Counted from the first letter of the stretch, positions 27,752 to 35,189 are shown. The stretch: 36,782 bases of DNA from Methanobrevibacter sp. (GCA_024689425.1 JAILDN010000068.1:1-36782), one strand, 5' to 3'. Notes: generated from the letters alone by a model not told the origin. A program made the numbers and translations.

Positions 27752-28051
27752 ATGAACATTACTAAAAATTACAATGAAAAAGAATTAACATTATCAATTG
27801 AGGGTCGTATTGACACCATCACTTCACAAGACCTTGATAAAGAGATTAATGAAGAACTTGGTAATTTTGATTCATTAATTATGGATTTTACAGATTTGGA
27901 ATACATTTCAAGTGCAGGGCTTAGAGTTTTGATTGCAACCCAAAAGAAATTAAAACCTGAAAACGTGCCATTCGTTATCAAAAACGTTAATGATACTGTT
28001 GGTGAAATATTCAGAATGTCCGGCTTCGATAAAATATTAAAGATAGAATGA
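27752..28051 (+). CDS. STAS-domain anti-anti-sigma-type protein (RsbV/SpoIIAA-like)
   Basis: The 99-residue protein is a single STAS domain. It carries the family pattern IEGRIDTITS at the start and YISSAGLRVLI near 51-61; Ser54 matches the serine phosphorylated in SpoIIAA/RsbV. In bacteria, the unphosphorylated form binds the anti-sigma kinase and frees the sigma factor. Here no sigma factor exists, so another partner must be controlled. The ATG at 27752 is preferred over an in-frame GTG at 27743 because of the TATA spacing. The stop overlaps the next start by 4 bases (ATGA), indicating coupled translation with its presumed kinase. Confidence 0.93.
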   Translation: MNITKNYNEKELTLSIEGRIDTITSQDLDKEINEELGNFDSLIMDFTDLEYISSAGLRVLIATQKKLKPENVPFVIKNVNDTVGEIFRMSGFDKILKIE

Positions 28052-28425
28052 ACTCAATAACTCTAAAACCAGAAAAAAGTGAATTATACACTTTAAATGA
28101 GTTTATTTTAAATGAACTTGGAGAAAAAAACATTAAAGTCGATTTAATTGTTGAAGAGATATTCGTCAATATTGTCGATTACTCAAAAACAGATTTTATA
28201 ATCGTCAATGTTGAATTTAACAAACCAACATTGACAATCGAATTTATCGATAATGGAATTGAATTCAATCCCCTTTTAAAAGAAAATCCTTCCCTACCCG
28301 ATAATATTGAGGAAGCACAGATTGGAGGGTTGGGAATTTTTTTAACTAAAGAAATAGCAGATGAATTAGATTATAATTACAACAATGGTAAAAATTACTT
28401 GAAAATTATTAAAAAAGTGGAATAA
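28048..28425 (+). CDS. Anti-sigma-type serine kinase (RsbW/SpoIIAB-like HATPase)
   Basis: The 125-residue protein has the full GHKL ATP-binding set: N-box VEEIFVNIVDYS (Glu37, Asn41), G1 box FIDNGIEFNP (Asp68, Gly70) and G2 box IGGLGIFLTK (Gly93-Gly96). Such proteins phosphorylate the STAS partner on serine. The pattern around DxGxxFNP is close to that of the domain fused to the MATE exporter. It overlaps the STAS gene by 4 bases and the phosphatase gene by 1 base. In an archaeon its natural target beyond STAS is unknown; the exporter tail, the NRPS or a transcription factor are candidates. Confidence 0.93.
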   Translation: MNSITLKPEKSELYTLNEFILNELGEKNIKVDLIVEEIFVNIVDYSKTDFIIVNVEFNKPTLTIEFIDNGIEFNPLLKENPSLPDNIEEAQIGGLGIFLTKEIADELDYNYNNGKNYLKIIKKVE

Positions 28426-30320
28426 TGAACAATAAGATAAAACAAATTGCAATACCATTCATATTAATGTTAATATTTAATTTAGGGGTTTTTTATCTAA
28501 CCCATGGGAGAAGTTTTTCAGAAGGATTGAGCCCCCATGTTGGGATATTATTAATATCCGGATTAATATTCGGACCATATGGTGCAATCGGATCAGCTGC
28601 AGGAAATTATTTATGTGATTTAATAGTAGGTTACAGCCCAGCATCTTCTCTGATATCAGCTATCGTTAGTTTTGGTGTGTCTTACCTTGCATATAAATTA
28701 TGGTACAATAAATACAAAAGACGTGCTGAAGGTACAAGACCAAAATTGAACAATACAACAAATATCATCTTGTTTATAGGCATAATCTTTATTTGTGGAG
28801 CGTTGTATTCATTATTGCATGGAAAATTGCTTTATATATTATATCCAAACACCATCCCAATAAATAATCTTATTGAATTTAGATACTTCCTGAACTTTGT
28901 TAATTCATCAATTATCTTTGGGATAATTGGAATGTGGATTTCAAATAAAACTGATCTTATTTATATTCCAAAACCATCTAAAAAAGAAGTTAATGAAAAA
29001 TTATACGAAATTTTAGGAATATTATTGGTATCTACTTTAATATTAACAGTGATAATTGATTATTGGATTACCTTAGACAACAATATCGTCATTGCTGAAT
29101 TTATAATCACTACTTTAATTTTATTTGCCTACCTTTCAAAACCGATTAATGTTGATGTGAATCCAATAAATTCCAAATCCATACCCGAAGAAATAATGAA
29201 CATATTCCACTTAACAGTACTATTCATCATAATTATGGGCATTTTAATATCCTATGATCCCACAGTAATTATCGCCATTGAAGAACTTTTCCAATTAGAT
29301 TTTAATGAGATTGTACCTTCAATTATGGTATTAATAGACATTTTACTCATAATTTTCATTATCCCATCAATCAGCGTTTTGAAATATATTGAAATCAAAG
29401 TCATTGAACCAATCCTTTCATTTTCAAAAATTGAAGATTTTATCCATGAAAATGAAAAGATTGAATCTGATAAATTAGTAAGCATCTATTCTGATTATAT
29501 CAATAAAGAAACTGAAATTGGAACACTTGCTCGCTCATATACGGATTTAATTAACTTCAACAACAACTATATTGAAAATATTCGTGAAATTGAAGGTGAA
29601 AAAGAGCGCATCAAAGCAGAACTCGACATTGCAACAAGAATTCAGGCTGCAAACCTACCAACCGAAGCCCTTAAAAATGAAAATTATATTGTTAATGGTT
29701 ATTCAAAACCTGCAAAAGAAGTTGGGGGAGACTTTTTTGATTATTATCAATTAAACGATGACAATTTGGCCATCGTAATCGGAGATGCATCAGGCAAAGG
29801 TGTTCCAGCAGCAATCCTTGCAATGATAAGTCAATTCACAATAGAACAATTACTTAAAAGCGAATTAAATCCTTCCAAAGTTCTATACTCCATGAACAAC
29901 AAATTATGTGAAAACAATTCAGAATCAATGTTTATGACATTATGGCTTGGAATATACAACAAAACAACTAAAAAATTAACATTTTCAAATGCGGGACACA
30001 ATCCCCCACTAGTCAAAGAAAATGGGGAATTTAAATACCTGAATATTGACAGCGGTATCGTTTTAGGAATTATAAATGACTTTGAATATACCGAAGAAGA
30101 AATAACCTTAACAAATGAAATAGTAGCATACACCGACGGTATAACCGATGCCAACAATAATAACCATGAAATGTATGGGGAAGATAGACTTTTAAACTTC
30201 TTTAATGAATTTAAACTTGATAATGATCCAATCCGACCACTATTAAATGATATTAATGACTTCACTAAAGATGCAGAACAATATGATGACATGACATTAT
30301 TATATTTAAAGATAAAATGA
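28425..30320 (+). CDS. Membrane-bound PP2C/SpoIIE-type serine phosphatase
   Basis: The 631-residue protein has an N-terminal membrane region with about nine or ten hydrophobic spans (residues 5-325), including a glycine-rich FGPYGAIGSAAGNYLCDLIVG stretch reminiscent of ECF substrate-binding (S) proteins, then a HAMP-like linker (about 325-385), the helix ELDIATRIQAANLP, and a C-terminal PP2C domain with all metal-binding segments: VGGDFFDYY, IGDASGKGVPAA, NAGHNPPLV, YTDGITDA and DDMTLL. In bacteria such RsbU/RsbP-like phosphatases dephosphorylate the STAS protein in response to a signal. The membrane region is therefore the probable sensor. Overlaps of 1 base upstream and 4 bases downstream show tight coupling with the kinase and the PPTase. 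Confidence 0.93.
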   Translation: MNNKIKQIAIPFILMLIFNLGVFYLTHGRSFSEGLSPHVGILLISGLIFGPYGAIGSAAGNYLCDLIVGYSPASSLISAIVSFGVSYLAYKLWYNKYKRRAEGTRPKLNNTTNIILFIGIIFICGALYSLLHGKLLYILYPNTIPINNLIEFRYFLNFVNSSIIFGIIGMWISNKTDLIYIPKPSKKEVNEKLYEILGILLVSTLILTVIIDYWITLDNNIVIAEFIITTLILFAYLSKPINVDVNPINSKSIPEEIMNIFHLTVLFIIIMGILISYDPTVIIAIEELFQLDFNEIVPSIMVLIDILLIIFIIPSISVLKYIEIKVIEPILSFSKIEDFIHENEKIESDKLVSIYSDYINKETEIGTLARSYTDLINFNNNYIENIREIEGEKERIKAELDIATRIQAANLPTEALKNENYIVNGYSKPAKEVGGDFFDYYQLNDDNLAIVIGDASGKGVPAAILAMISQFTIEQLLKSELNPSKVLYSMNNKLCENNSESMFMTLWLGIYNKTTKKLTFSNAGHNPPLVKENGEFKYLNIDSGIVLGIINDFEYTEEEITLTNEIVAYTDGITDANNNNHEMYGEDRLLNFFNEFKLDNDPIRPLLNDINDFTKDAEQYDDMTLLYLKIK

Positions 30321-30949
30321 TTAAAGTAGCTTATCTCGACGTTAGTGATTTAAATTTGTCAAAAGCATATAAATTACTGCCCAAAAGCAGAAGGGACAAA
30401 ATGAACAAATTTAAATTCGATAAAGACAAAAGACTTAGTGCTGGAGCATATCTGCTTTTAGATAAATTGCTGAAAGAAGAAAAAATTACCCAACCTAATT
30501 TTAAAATTGGAATATACGGAAAAGCATACATATCCAACCATGAAAATATTCATTTTAATTTAAGTCATTCCGGCAAAATGGTTTTATGTGCAATATCTGA
30601 CATGGAAGTTGGAGTAGATATTGAATATATTGATCCCACAATTGATTTAAACATAGCCAAACATTACTTCTACAACAGAGAATATGAAAATATCATGAAT
30701 GCACAAAACAGACCTGATGAATTTTTCAAGTATTGGGTTTTAAAGGAAAGCTACATGAAATATACTGGCCTTGGAATGAACTTAAAACTGGACAGCTTTG
30801 AAATAATAATTGAAGATGAAATTAAACTTAAAAATGACAACAAAAACTTAAAATTTAATTTGTTTGATATTGAAAATTATAAAATTGGAATAGCCAGCCA
30901 CTACAATGTATCTGAGTTACTAGAAATAAATATTAACGAATTATATTGA
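30317..30949 (+). CDS. 4'-phosphopantetheinyl transferase, Sfp type
   Basis: This enzyme transfers the phosphopantetheine arm from coenzyme A to the serine of carrier domains. The 210-residue protein has the Sfp-type signature: FNLSHSG at 80-86, GVDIE at 99-103 (Mg-binding Asp and Glu) and WVLKESYMKYTG at 140-151. Archaea of this group need no fatty-acid carrier protein, so the two T domains of the neighbouring NRPS (Ser1145, Ser2164) are the natural substrates. It overlaps the phosphatase gene by 4 bases (ATGA), so activation of the synthetase is co-expressed with the signalling proteins. Confidence 0.94.
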   Translation: MIKVAYLDVSDLNLSKAYKLLPKSRRDKMNKFKFDKDKRLSAGAYLLLDKLLKEEKITQPNFKIGIYGKAYISNHENIHFNLSHSGKMVLCAISDMEVGVDIEYIDPTIDLNIAKHYFYNREYENIMNAQNRPDEFFKYWVLKESYMKYTGLGMNLKLDSFEIIIEDEIKLKNDNKNLKFNLFDIENYKIGIASHYNVSELLEININELY

Positions 30950-30963
30950 ACTATAACACCTCA

Positions 30964-30990
30964 ATTGCTTTTTTTATCAAACACAATTTC
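30964..30990 (+). terminator. T-run after the PPTase gene
   Basis: A TTTTTTT tract (about 30969-30975) follows the PPTase stop by about 20 bases and probably ends the four-gene operon. The rest of the gap to 31140 is AT-rich with no gene I can support. Confidence 0.4.
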
Positions 30991-31142
30991 CCCATTAGTT
31001 AAATGACTTAATTTTCTGAAAGGGTTATTTTACAAGTGAATTTATTGAGTAAGTAGAAACATTAAAATGATTATATCAATTTCTTTCTTTTATTTTATTA
31101 GTTGATTATTTTTGAGTAATAAACTGTGGAATTGACAATATG

Positions 31143-31176
31143 GAGTATATATATTACTAATTACATACTCATAGTC
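31143..31176 (+). promoter_or_regulatory. TetR-gene promoter with overlapping imperfect dyad
   Basis: TATATATAT (31146-31154) lies about 25 bases before ATG 31177, the spacing of a leaderless archaeal start. An imperfect inverted repeat (GAGTATATA at 31143-31151 and TACATACTC at 31162-31170, one mismatch) covers the TATA box and start region, a fitting place for autorepression. Confidence 0.5.
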
Positions 31177-31764
31177 ATGAAAGAATTTAGCAGCACTGAT
31201 GAAAAGATTATCAAGGCCACATTCGGAATTCTTCAAAGGGAAGGCTTCGCCAAGGCGACTACCAAAAAAATTGCTGCCGAAGCGGGCGTGAATGAAGTAA
31301 CAATTTTTAGAAACTTTCAAAACAAGAACAATCTGGTTGAGATTACAAAAAATTATTATCTGCAGTTATTAATTGATAAATTAGAGGAAATATTTGAATT
31401 TAAAGAAGATGAAGGAATCGAAGAATATCTCAAAATTTCTTTTTTTGGCATTTTAAATCTTTCAGATGAAGATTTCAACATAATCCGAATAGCCATGGAA
31501 GAAGTAAGGGAAAATCCTGAGAATCAACTTTTAATATCTGAAATCACTGATGTGATATTAAATAAATTAGAAGAATTTTTCAAATTGAAAATAGAAAAAG
31601 GTATAATTAGGAAAGTTAATCCAAAATCCTTGGCCATCATGTGTTTTGGCATCCTATTCCACTCTGTCATATTATGGAAGATTTATAATAAGGATCTTGA
31701 CTTTAAAACAAATTATTATGCAGATGACTTGATAAATATAATGTTTGAAGGTATTAATCCGTAA
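31177..31764 (+). CDS. TetR-family transcriptional regulator
   Basis: The 195-residue protein has an N-terminal TetR helix-turn-helix (residues about 8-55: IIKATFGILQREGF, TTKKIAAEAGVNEVTIFRNF) and a helical C-terminal ligand domain. Such proteins usually repress an exporter or small-molecule gene and let go on binding a ligand. I chose ATG 31177, which fits the TATA box 25 bases upstream; a longer frame from TTG 31126 would begin with unrelated hydrophobic sequence. It follows the NRPS locus but is separated from it by about 230 bases. The perfect palindrome at 31861-31880, just past the gene, is the likely operator. Confidence 0.92.
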   Translation: MKEFSSTDEKIIKATFGILQREGFAKATTKKIAAEAGVNEVTIFRNFQNKNNLVEITKNYYLQLLIDKLEEIFEFKEDEGIEEYLKISFFGILNLSDEDFNIIRIAMEEVRENPENQLLISEITDVILNKLEEFFKLKIEKGIIRKVNPKSLAIMCFGILFHSVILWKIYNKDLDFKTNYYADDLINIMFEGINP

Positions 31765-31860
31765 AAGATGGTGCTGAAACATCAATAAGTTTATGATTTC
31801 TTGAATAAAAGCTCAATTTTTAAAATAAACTTTTATCCATTCTTTTTTTATTACTTAACT
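31765..31860 (+). other. Gene-free spacer
   Basis: A T-rich tract (TTCTTTTTTTATTAC, around 31839-31853) may terminate the TetR transcript. Nothing else is recognisable here. Confidence 0.3.
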
Positions 31861-31900
31861 ATGTAAGTGGGTACTTACATTCGAAAATCTTTATATAATA
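31861..31900 (+). promoter_or_regulatory. Candidate TetR operator with adjacent TATA box
   Basis: ATGTAAGT-GGGT-ACTTACAT (31861-31880) is a perfect 8-base inverted repeat with a 4-base centre, the typical form of TetR-family operators. A TATA box TTTATATAA follows at 31890-31898, and the first downstream ribosome site AAGGTGAT is at 31971-31978. The site would place a regulator just upstream of TBP/TFB binding. Confidence 0.65.
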
Positions 31901-31982
31901 TCTGTTTCATATTATTAATATAATTATAAATCGAATTTAAAAAAAATCAAGACAAAATTCAATTTAACTTAAGGTGATAAAT

Positions 31983-32065
31983 ATGGAATTCATAAATAAT
32001 TTTTACTTTAAAAGCTATTCTTCTTATTGATCAGTACCCTCTTATTTGGAGCTGCTTTAATCTGA
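31983..32065 (+). pseudogene. Frameshifted small membrane peptide downstream of the TetR operator
   Basis: ATG 31983 has an excellent ribosome site (AAGGTGAT, 31971-31978), but the frame stops after 15 residues at 32030. In another frame, from about 32012 to the TGA at 32063-32065, lies a hydrophobic run (LFFLLISTLLFGAALI) that would make a single membrane segment. A one-base change near the AAAA run at 32010-32013 would join them into a peptide of about 27 residues. It may be a broken or miscalled small membrane protein, or the 15-residue frame may be a real leader peptide. Confidence 0.4.
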
Positions 32066-32101
32066 AAACCTTAAAAAATAATAATATAGGAGAATCAAAA
32101 A

Positions 32102-32284
32102 ATGAAGATGCATAAAATTTGTCCAAGATGCGGATCTAGAAATGTCGACTGGATTATCCCTCAAAATTGGTCACAATGCGTTTGCAAGGACTGTGATTAT
32201 ACCGGACCAATCATTGAAGGAAACAATGAGTTAGCCGAAGAGATTCATGAAGCTTATGTAGAATCCTTAAAAGATGATGAATAA
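32102..32284 (+). CDS. Small zinc-ribbon protein
   Basis: The 60-residue protein has CPRC at 8-11 and CKDC at 28-31, a zinc ribbon of the kind found in many small methanogen proteins, followed by an acidic helical tail (NELAEEIHEAYVESL). A GGAG site lies about 9 bases before ATG 32102; a second ATG two codons on is also possible. It is 25 bases before the next gene and probably in the same operon downstream of the TetR operator. The function is unknown. Confidence 0.82.
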   Translation: MKMHKICPRCGSRNVDWIIPQNWSQCVCKDCDYTGPIIEGNNELAEEIHEAYVESLKDDE

Positions 32285-32308
32285 AAAAAATATTTGGAGT
32301 TGAGCAAT

Positions 32309-33112
32309 ATGTTAGGTTTAGGCAATAAAAATCAAGATGATGAAACTATCAAAAATCCCCCTAGTGATGATTCATATCCACTGATATCCATATTGTTTTC
32401 AAAAAATAACAAAATGAGTGCAAATGCATTGTCACTTACAATACTTGATTTAATCGAAAAAGGTCAAATCAAATGCGATATTGATTTGGAAGATTCATAT
32501 GAAGTAGGTAAGAAATTAACTGCTAGAGATATGGAAATCATGAAGAAAATTACTCTTAGAATAGCAAATAAAGGAGAGTTGAAGACTTCCGAAACACAGG
32601 CAATTAAACTGCTCAAAAACATGAATAAAAATAAGAAATTCAACTTGAAAGATATGGCAAAACAAAGCAACATTACTTCAGTTGCCAATAAGTTTGAAGA
32701 TGATTTTAATGAATTTGTAAACGCCCTTAAAAGTGAAAACGGATATGATGGTGAAAACTATAATGATATCCTGCAAAAATCTAAATTGACAAGCAAAGGA
32801 AAGCAAATTAAAAAGGAATGGAAAAACTTCCAGAATTATTTGAAATCAAACGACTTAACAGAAAAATATCCTCCAAAGTCTGATGAGGAAAATTCAGCAC
32901 AAATAATCTATGCAGCATGTTTCGACATTGAAAAAGATGCATTGAATATAAGAAAAAACAACACTCCCCTAACAGATCTCATAGATAAGGACGGATATAA
33001 ACTATTGAACATAATATTCAATAATGCATTATTAAATGTAAACAAGAAAAGAAAAGGCACCGGCATATTTTACGGTGTTAATGATAAATATACAATTCCT
33101 GGAGGAGGATAA
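32309..33112 (+). CDS. Protein resembling the cytoplasmic part of DUF2207 membrane proteins
   Basis: The 267-residue protein is soluble, with no membrane span. The opening YPLISILFSKNNKMSANALSLTILDLIEKGQIK and the segment KGKQIKKEWKNFQNYLKSNDLTEKYPPK, then AQIIYAACFDIEKDAL and a glycine end PGGG, recall the C-terminal cytoplasmic region of DUF2207 proteins (winged-helix-like units and a Gly-rich tail), without their membrane part. This is a family resemblance by eye. ATG 32309 follows a GGAGTTGA site; a TTG at 32294 is in frame. The function is unknown; it is probably in the operon of the zinc-ribbon gene. Confidence 0.65.
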   Translation: MLGLGNKNQDDETIKNPPSDDSYPLISILFSKNNKMSANALSLTILDLIEKGQIKCDIDLEDSYEVGKKLTARDMEIMKKITLRIANKGELKTSETQAIKLLKNMNKNKKFNLKDMAKQSNITSVANKFEDDFNEFVNALKSENGYDGENYNDILQKSKLTSKGKQIKKEWKNFQNYLKSNDLTEKYPPKSDEENSAQIIYAACFDIEKDALNIRKNNTPLTDLIDKDGYKLLNIIFNNALLNVNKKRKGTGIFYGVNDKYTIPGGG

Positions 33113-33140
33113 ATCCTCCAACTTACTTATTTTAATATTT
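33100..33140 (+). terminator. Stem-loop terminator at the end of the DUF2207-like gene
   Basis: TGGAGGA (33100-33106) pairs with TCCTCCA (33114-33120) across the stop codon, followed by T-rich sequence. It probably ends the operon. Confidence 0.55.
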
Positions 33141-33259
33141 TAACTAATAAAAAACAATCCAATATATTCTGTTTTTTTGATTAACCAATCTTAAATATTT
33201 AAATTTTTTTAAGAATATAATAGTTTGAGAGATATTTATTAAATTGGAATAGTTGTTAA

Positions 33260-33464
33260 TCTGGATTTAAACAGATATCTGATAAAAAAGTAAATTGGGA
33301 GTTTGGAAAAGAGTTTGAAATGAATGTTTTGCGTGCAAATAATAAAGAACTTGCAACTACATTTGGAAGATGTTGAAACTTCAGAAAATATTTGTGAAAA
33401 TTGTGGTTCTGAAATTTCTTATGATGATGCTTTTTGCAGTGGATGCGGAACAAAAATAATTTAA
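33260..33464 (+). pseudogene. Remnant of a zinc-ribbon protein, frameshifted
   Basis: The frame from 33260 reads as ordinary protein (QISDKKVNWEFGKEFEMN, then LRANNKELATTFGR) with no start codon at its left end, and stops at 33376. A frame one base over carries on with DVETSENICENCGSE and FCSGCGTKII to a stop at 33464; this part has two CxxC pairs, a typical double-zinc-ribbon end. The whole looks like one gene broken near 33370 and lacking its 5' end. A short intact frame, ATG 33324 to 33464 (46 residues), also exists and could still be translated. The rest of the gap 33113-33585 holds only terminators. Confidence 0.5.
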
Positions 33465-33544
33465 TTTTTAACGAAAAGTTATAAAAAAATAAAAGTAAGT
33501 CCGTTCTCAATAAGGGACTCTGTTGATTAAAGCGATTTTTTTAC

Positions 33545-33582
33545 ATAAAAAAAATAAGTGTTGAGGAAGAATTATTTCCTCA
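33545..33582 (-). terminator. Terminator of the AarF/UbiB-like gene
   Basis: A 7-base stem (33562-33568 with 33576-33582) lies just after the minus-strand stop at 33586, followed on that strand by TTATTTTTTTT. This is a clear hairpin plus T-run. Confidence 0.7.
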
Positions 33583-33585
33583 TAT

Positions 33586-35175
33586 CTATACAAATTTCTT
33601 AATGCCAATGACACTTAGGATTATAGCTATTATATAACCGATTAGAGAAATCACCGGCATGTCGAAGACCATTGGTCCGAATGAAACAACTGAAGAACCT
33701 ATTATAAGAGCACATATCAATGCGACTATTGTAACCTTATCGTTAATGTCGACTTCGAGCTTTAATTTAAGTTCTTCGTTTTCAATCTTGTGGATTATCC
33801 TTGTTAGAAGTTTCGGCAATGATTGAAGCATGTGCCCATACATGATTAGGTTGCTTTTCTTGCTTTTAATATAATTTTTAGGGTTGATTTTTTCTCTAGC
33901 AATTTCTGCAGCAACTTTCTTTACTGATGCTAAAACATCGATTTCAGGATCCAGATTGTGTGCAACGGATTCAATCAGTGTCAATCCTCTTGCCATTGTA
34001 ACAAGTTCGTTTGGAAGAATAACTCCATAATCCTGCATAAGGCCAAGCAGTTCATTCAATATTCCATCGAAACGATTAAGTGAAACACCGAAATACCTTC
34101 CAAACAAATCATTCAATTCCCTTTTCAATGTTCTGGTATCAACATCATAATCCAATATGTCCATGTACATTAACTGATTTATCAATCCGTCAACGTCCTG
34201 GTCTACCAATAGCAATATTGCTTCGGAAAGGTTTCGTTTGAATTCCTCATCAAAGGATCCCATCATACCTTCATCAAGGTAACATACAACATTATCTTCA
34301 AGAATCAATATGTTTCCTGGATGAGGGTCTCCGTGGAAAAACCCATCAATGAATAGCTGTTGGAGATAGGAATCAAGGACATTTTTCGCCAAAAGCTTTT
34401 TATCAAATTCATCACCGGTACTTGCATAAACATCATTCAACTTTGTACCATCAATGAATTCCATTGTCAGGACTTTTGAAGTACAGTATTTCGGATATGT
34501 TTCTGGAATGTGAATGTGTGGATTGTCCACAAAATTCATTTCAATGCGTTGCATATTCATGAATTCATTGTTGTAATCGATTTCCTTGTGAATGGAACGG
34601 TCGAATTCATCCATAATTCCCGGCAGGTTTATTTTTCTTAAATCGGCGTTAAATTTATCGGCACGATTGGCAACATATTTCATTATCTTTAAATCAAGGT
34701 CAATCTTATCAGTGATGCCTTCCTTCTGGATTTTGACTGCAACACGTTCACCAGTGATTAATTTTGCTTCATGAACCTGACCGATGGATGCGGTTGCCAA
34801 ATGCTCATGATGAAAATCCTCAAATAAGTCATCAATATTACCTCCGAGTTCCCTTTCAACTATCGCCTTGACCTGTTCATATGTTATTGCCGGATTGTCA
34901 TCCTGCAAGTTAGCCAATTCATTTGCAACCTTTTCTCCGACAATGTCAGGTCTTGTACTTAACAACTGACCTAATTTAATGAAAGTAGTTCCCAATTCCT
35001 GAAGCATAAGTCTTAATTTTATAGGAAGTTCCTCATCCAATAAGAGATTGTCTTCATCAGGAATCTCTTTTGAACGTATTTTGCTTTTTACGGTTTGACC
35101 TAAAATCTTGTCAAAGCCATATTTTTTCATTGCATCTCTGATTTCGCCTAAACGATTTTTTGTTTCTTTATCCAT
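33586..35175 (-). CDS. ABC1/AarF/UbiB-family protein kinase-like protein
   Basis: The 529-residue protein has the family's landmarks: KxGQ motif at 67-70 (FIKLGQLLSTRPDI), the Ala/Ser loop ATASIGQVHEA, Lys148 in AVKIQ, the catalytic HGDPHPGN near 281-288, and the metal-binding segment at 300-303 where LDFG is replaced by LDEG (Asp301 kept, Phe replaced by Glu). Two hydrophobic segments close the protein (about 465-525), as in membrane-bound UbiB proteins. Bacterial relatives support ubiquinone synthesis; methanogens of this group make no ubiquinone, so the archaeal role (perhaps lipid or isoprenoid related) is unknown. It lies 14 bases after the HdeD-like gene and is probably in one operon with it. 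Confidence 0.9.
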   Translation of the reverse strand: MDKETKNRLGEIRDAMKKYGFDKILGQTVKSKIRSKEIPDEDNLLLDEELPIKLRLMLQELGTTFIKLGQLLSTRPDIVGEKVANELANLQDDNPAITYEQVKAIVERELGGNIDDLFEDFHHEHLATASIGQVHEAKLITGERVAVKIQKEGITDKIDLDLKIMKYVANRADKFNADLRKINLPGIMDEFDRSIHKEIDYNNEFMNMQRIEMNFVDNPHIHIPETYPKYCTSKVLTMEFIDGTKLNDVYASTGDEFDKKLLAKNVLDSYLQQLFIDGFFHGDPHPGNILILEDNVVCYLDEGMMGSFDEEFKRNLSEAILLLVDQDVDGLINQLMYMDILDYDVDTRTLKRELNDLFGRYFGVSLNRFDGILNELLGLMQDYGVILPNELVTMARGLTLIESVAHNLDPEIDVLASVKKVAAEIAREKINPKNYIKSKKSNLIMYGHMLQSLPKLLTRIIHKIENEELKLKLEVDINDKVTIVALICALIIGSSVVSFGPMVFDMPVISLIGYIIAIILSVIGIKKFV

Positions 35176-35189
35176 ATTAATCCCTTAAT

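Noticed and set aside
18109-30949. Sigma factor or bacterial-type promoter as target of the STAS/kinase pair
   Set aside because: No sigma-like gene is in the window, and the promoters are TATA-type. Archaea lack these factors.
31983-32065. Programmed -1 ribosomal frameshift in the small membrane peptide
   Set aside because: The bases at the junction (TTT AAA AGC in frame) do not form the usual X-XXY-YYZ slippery heptamer, and no downstream structure is evident; a mutation or miscall is simpler.
33256-33510. 84-codon frame on the minus strand
   Set aside because: It is antisense to the zinc-ribbon remnant, has no ribosome site, and its composition (runs of H, F, K) looks like a reversed AT-rich strand.
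33499-33520. Short hairpin AGTCC ... GGACT as an RNA gene or tRNA fragment
   Set aside because: Only five paired bases, no tRNA-like arms or T-loop consensus.
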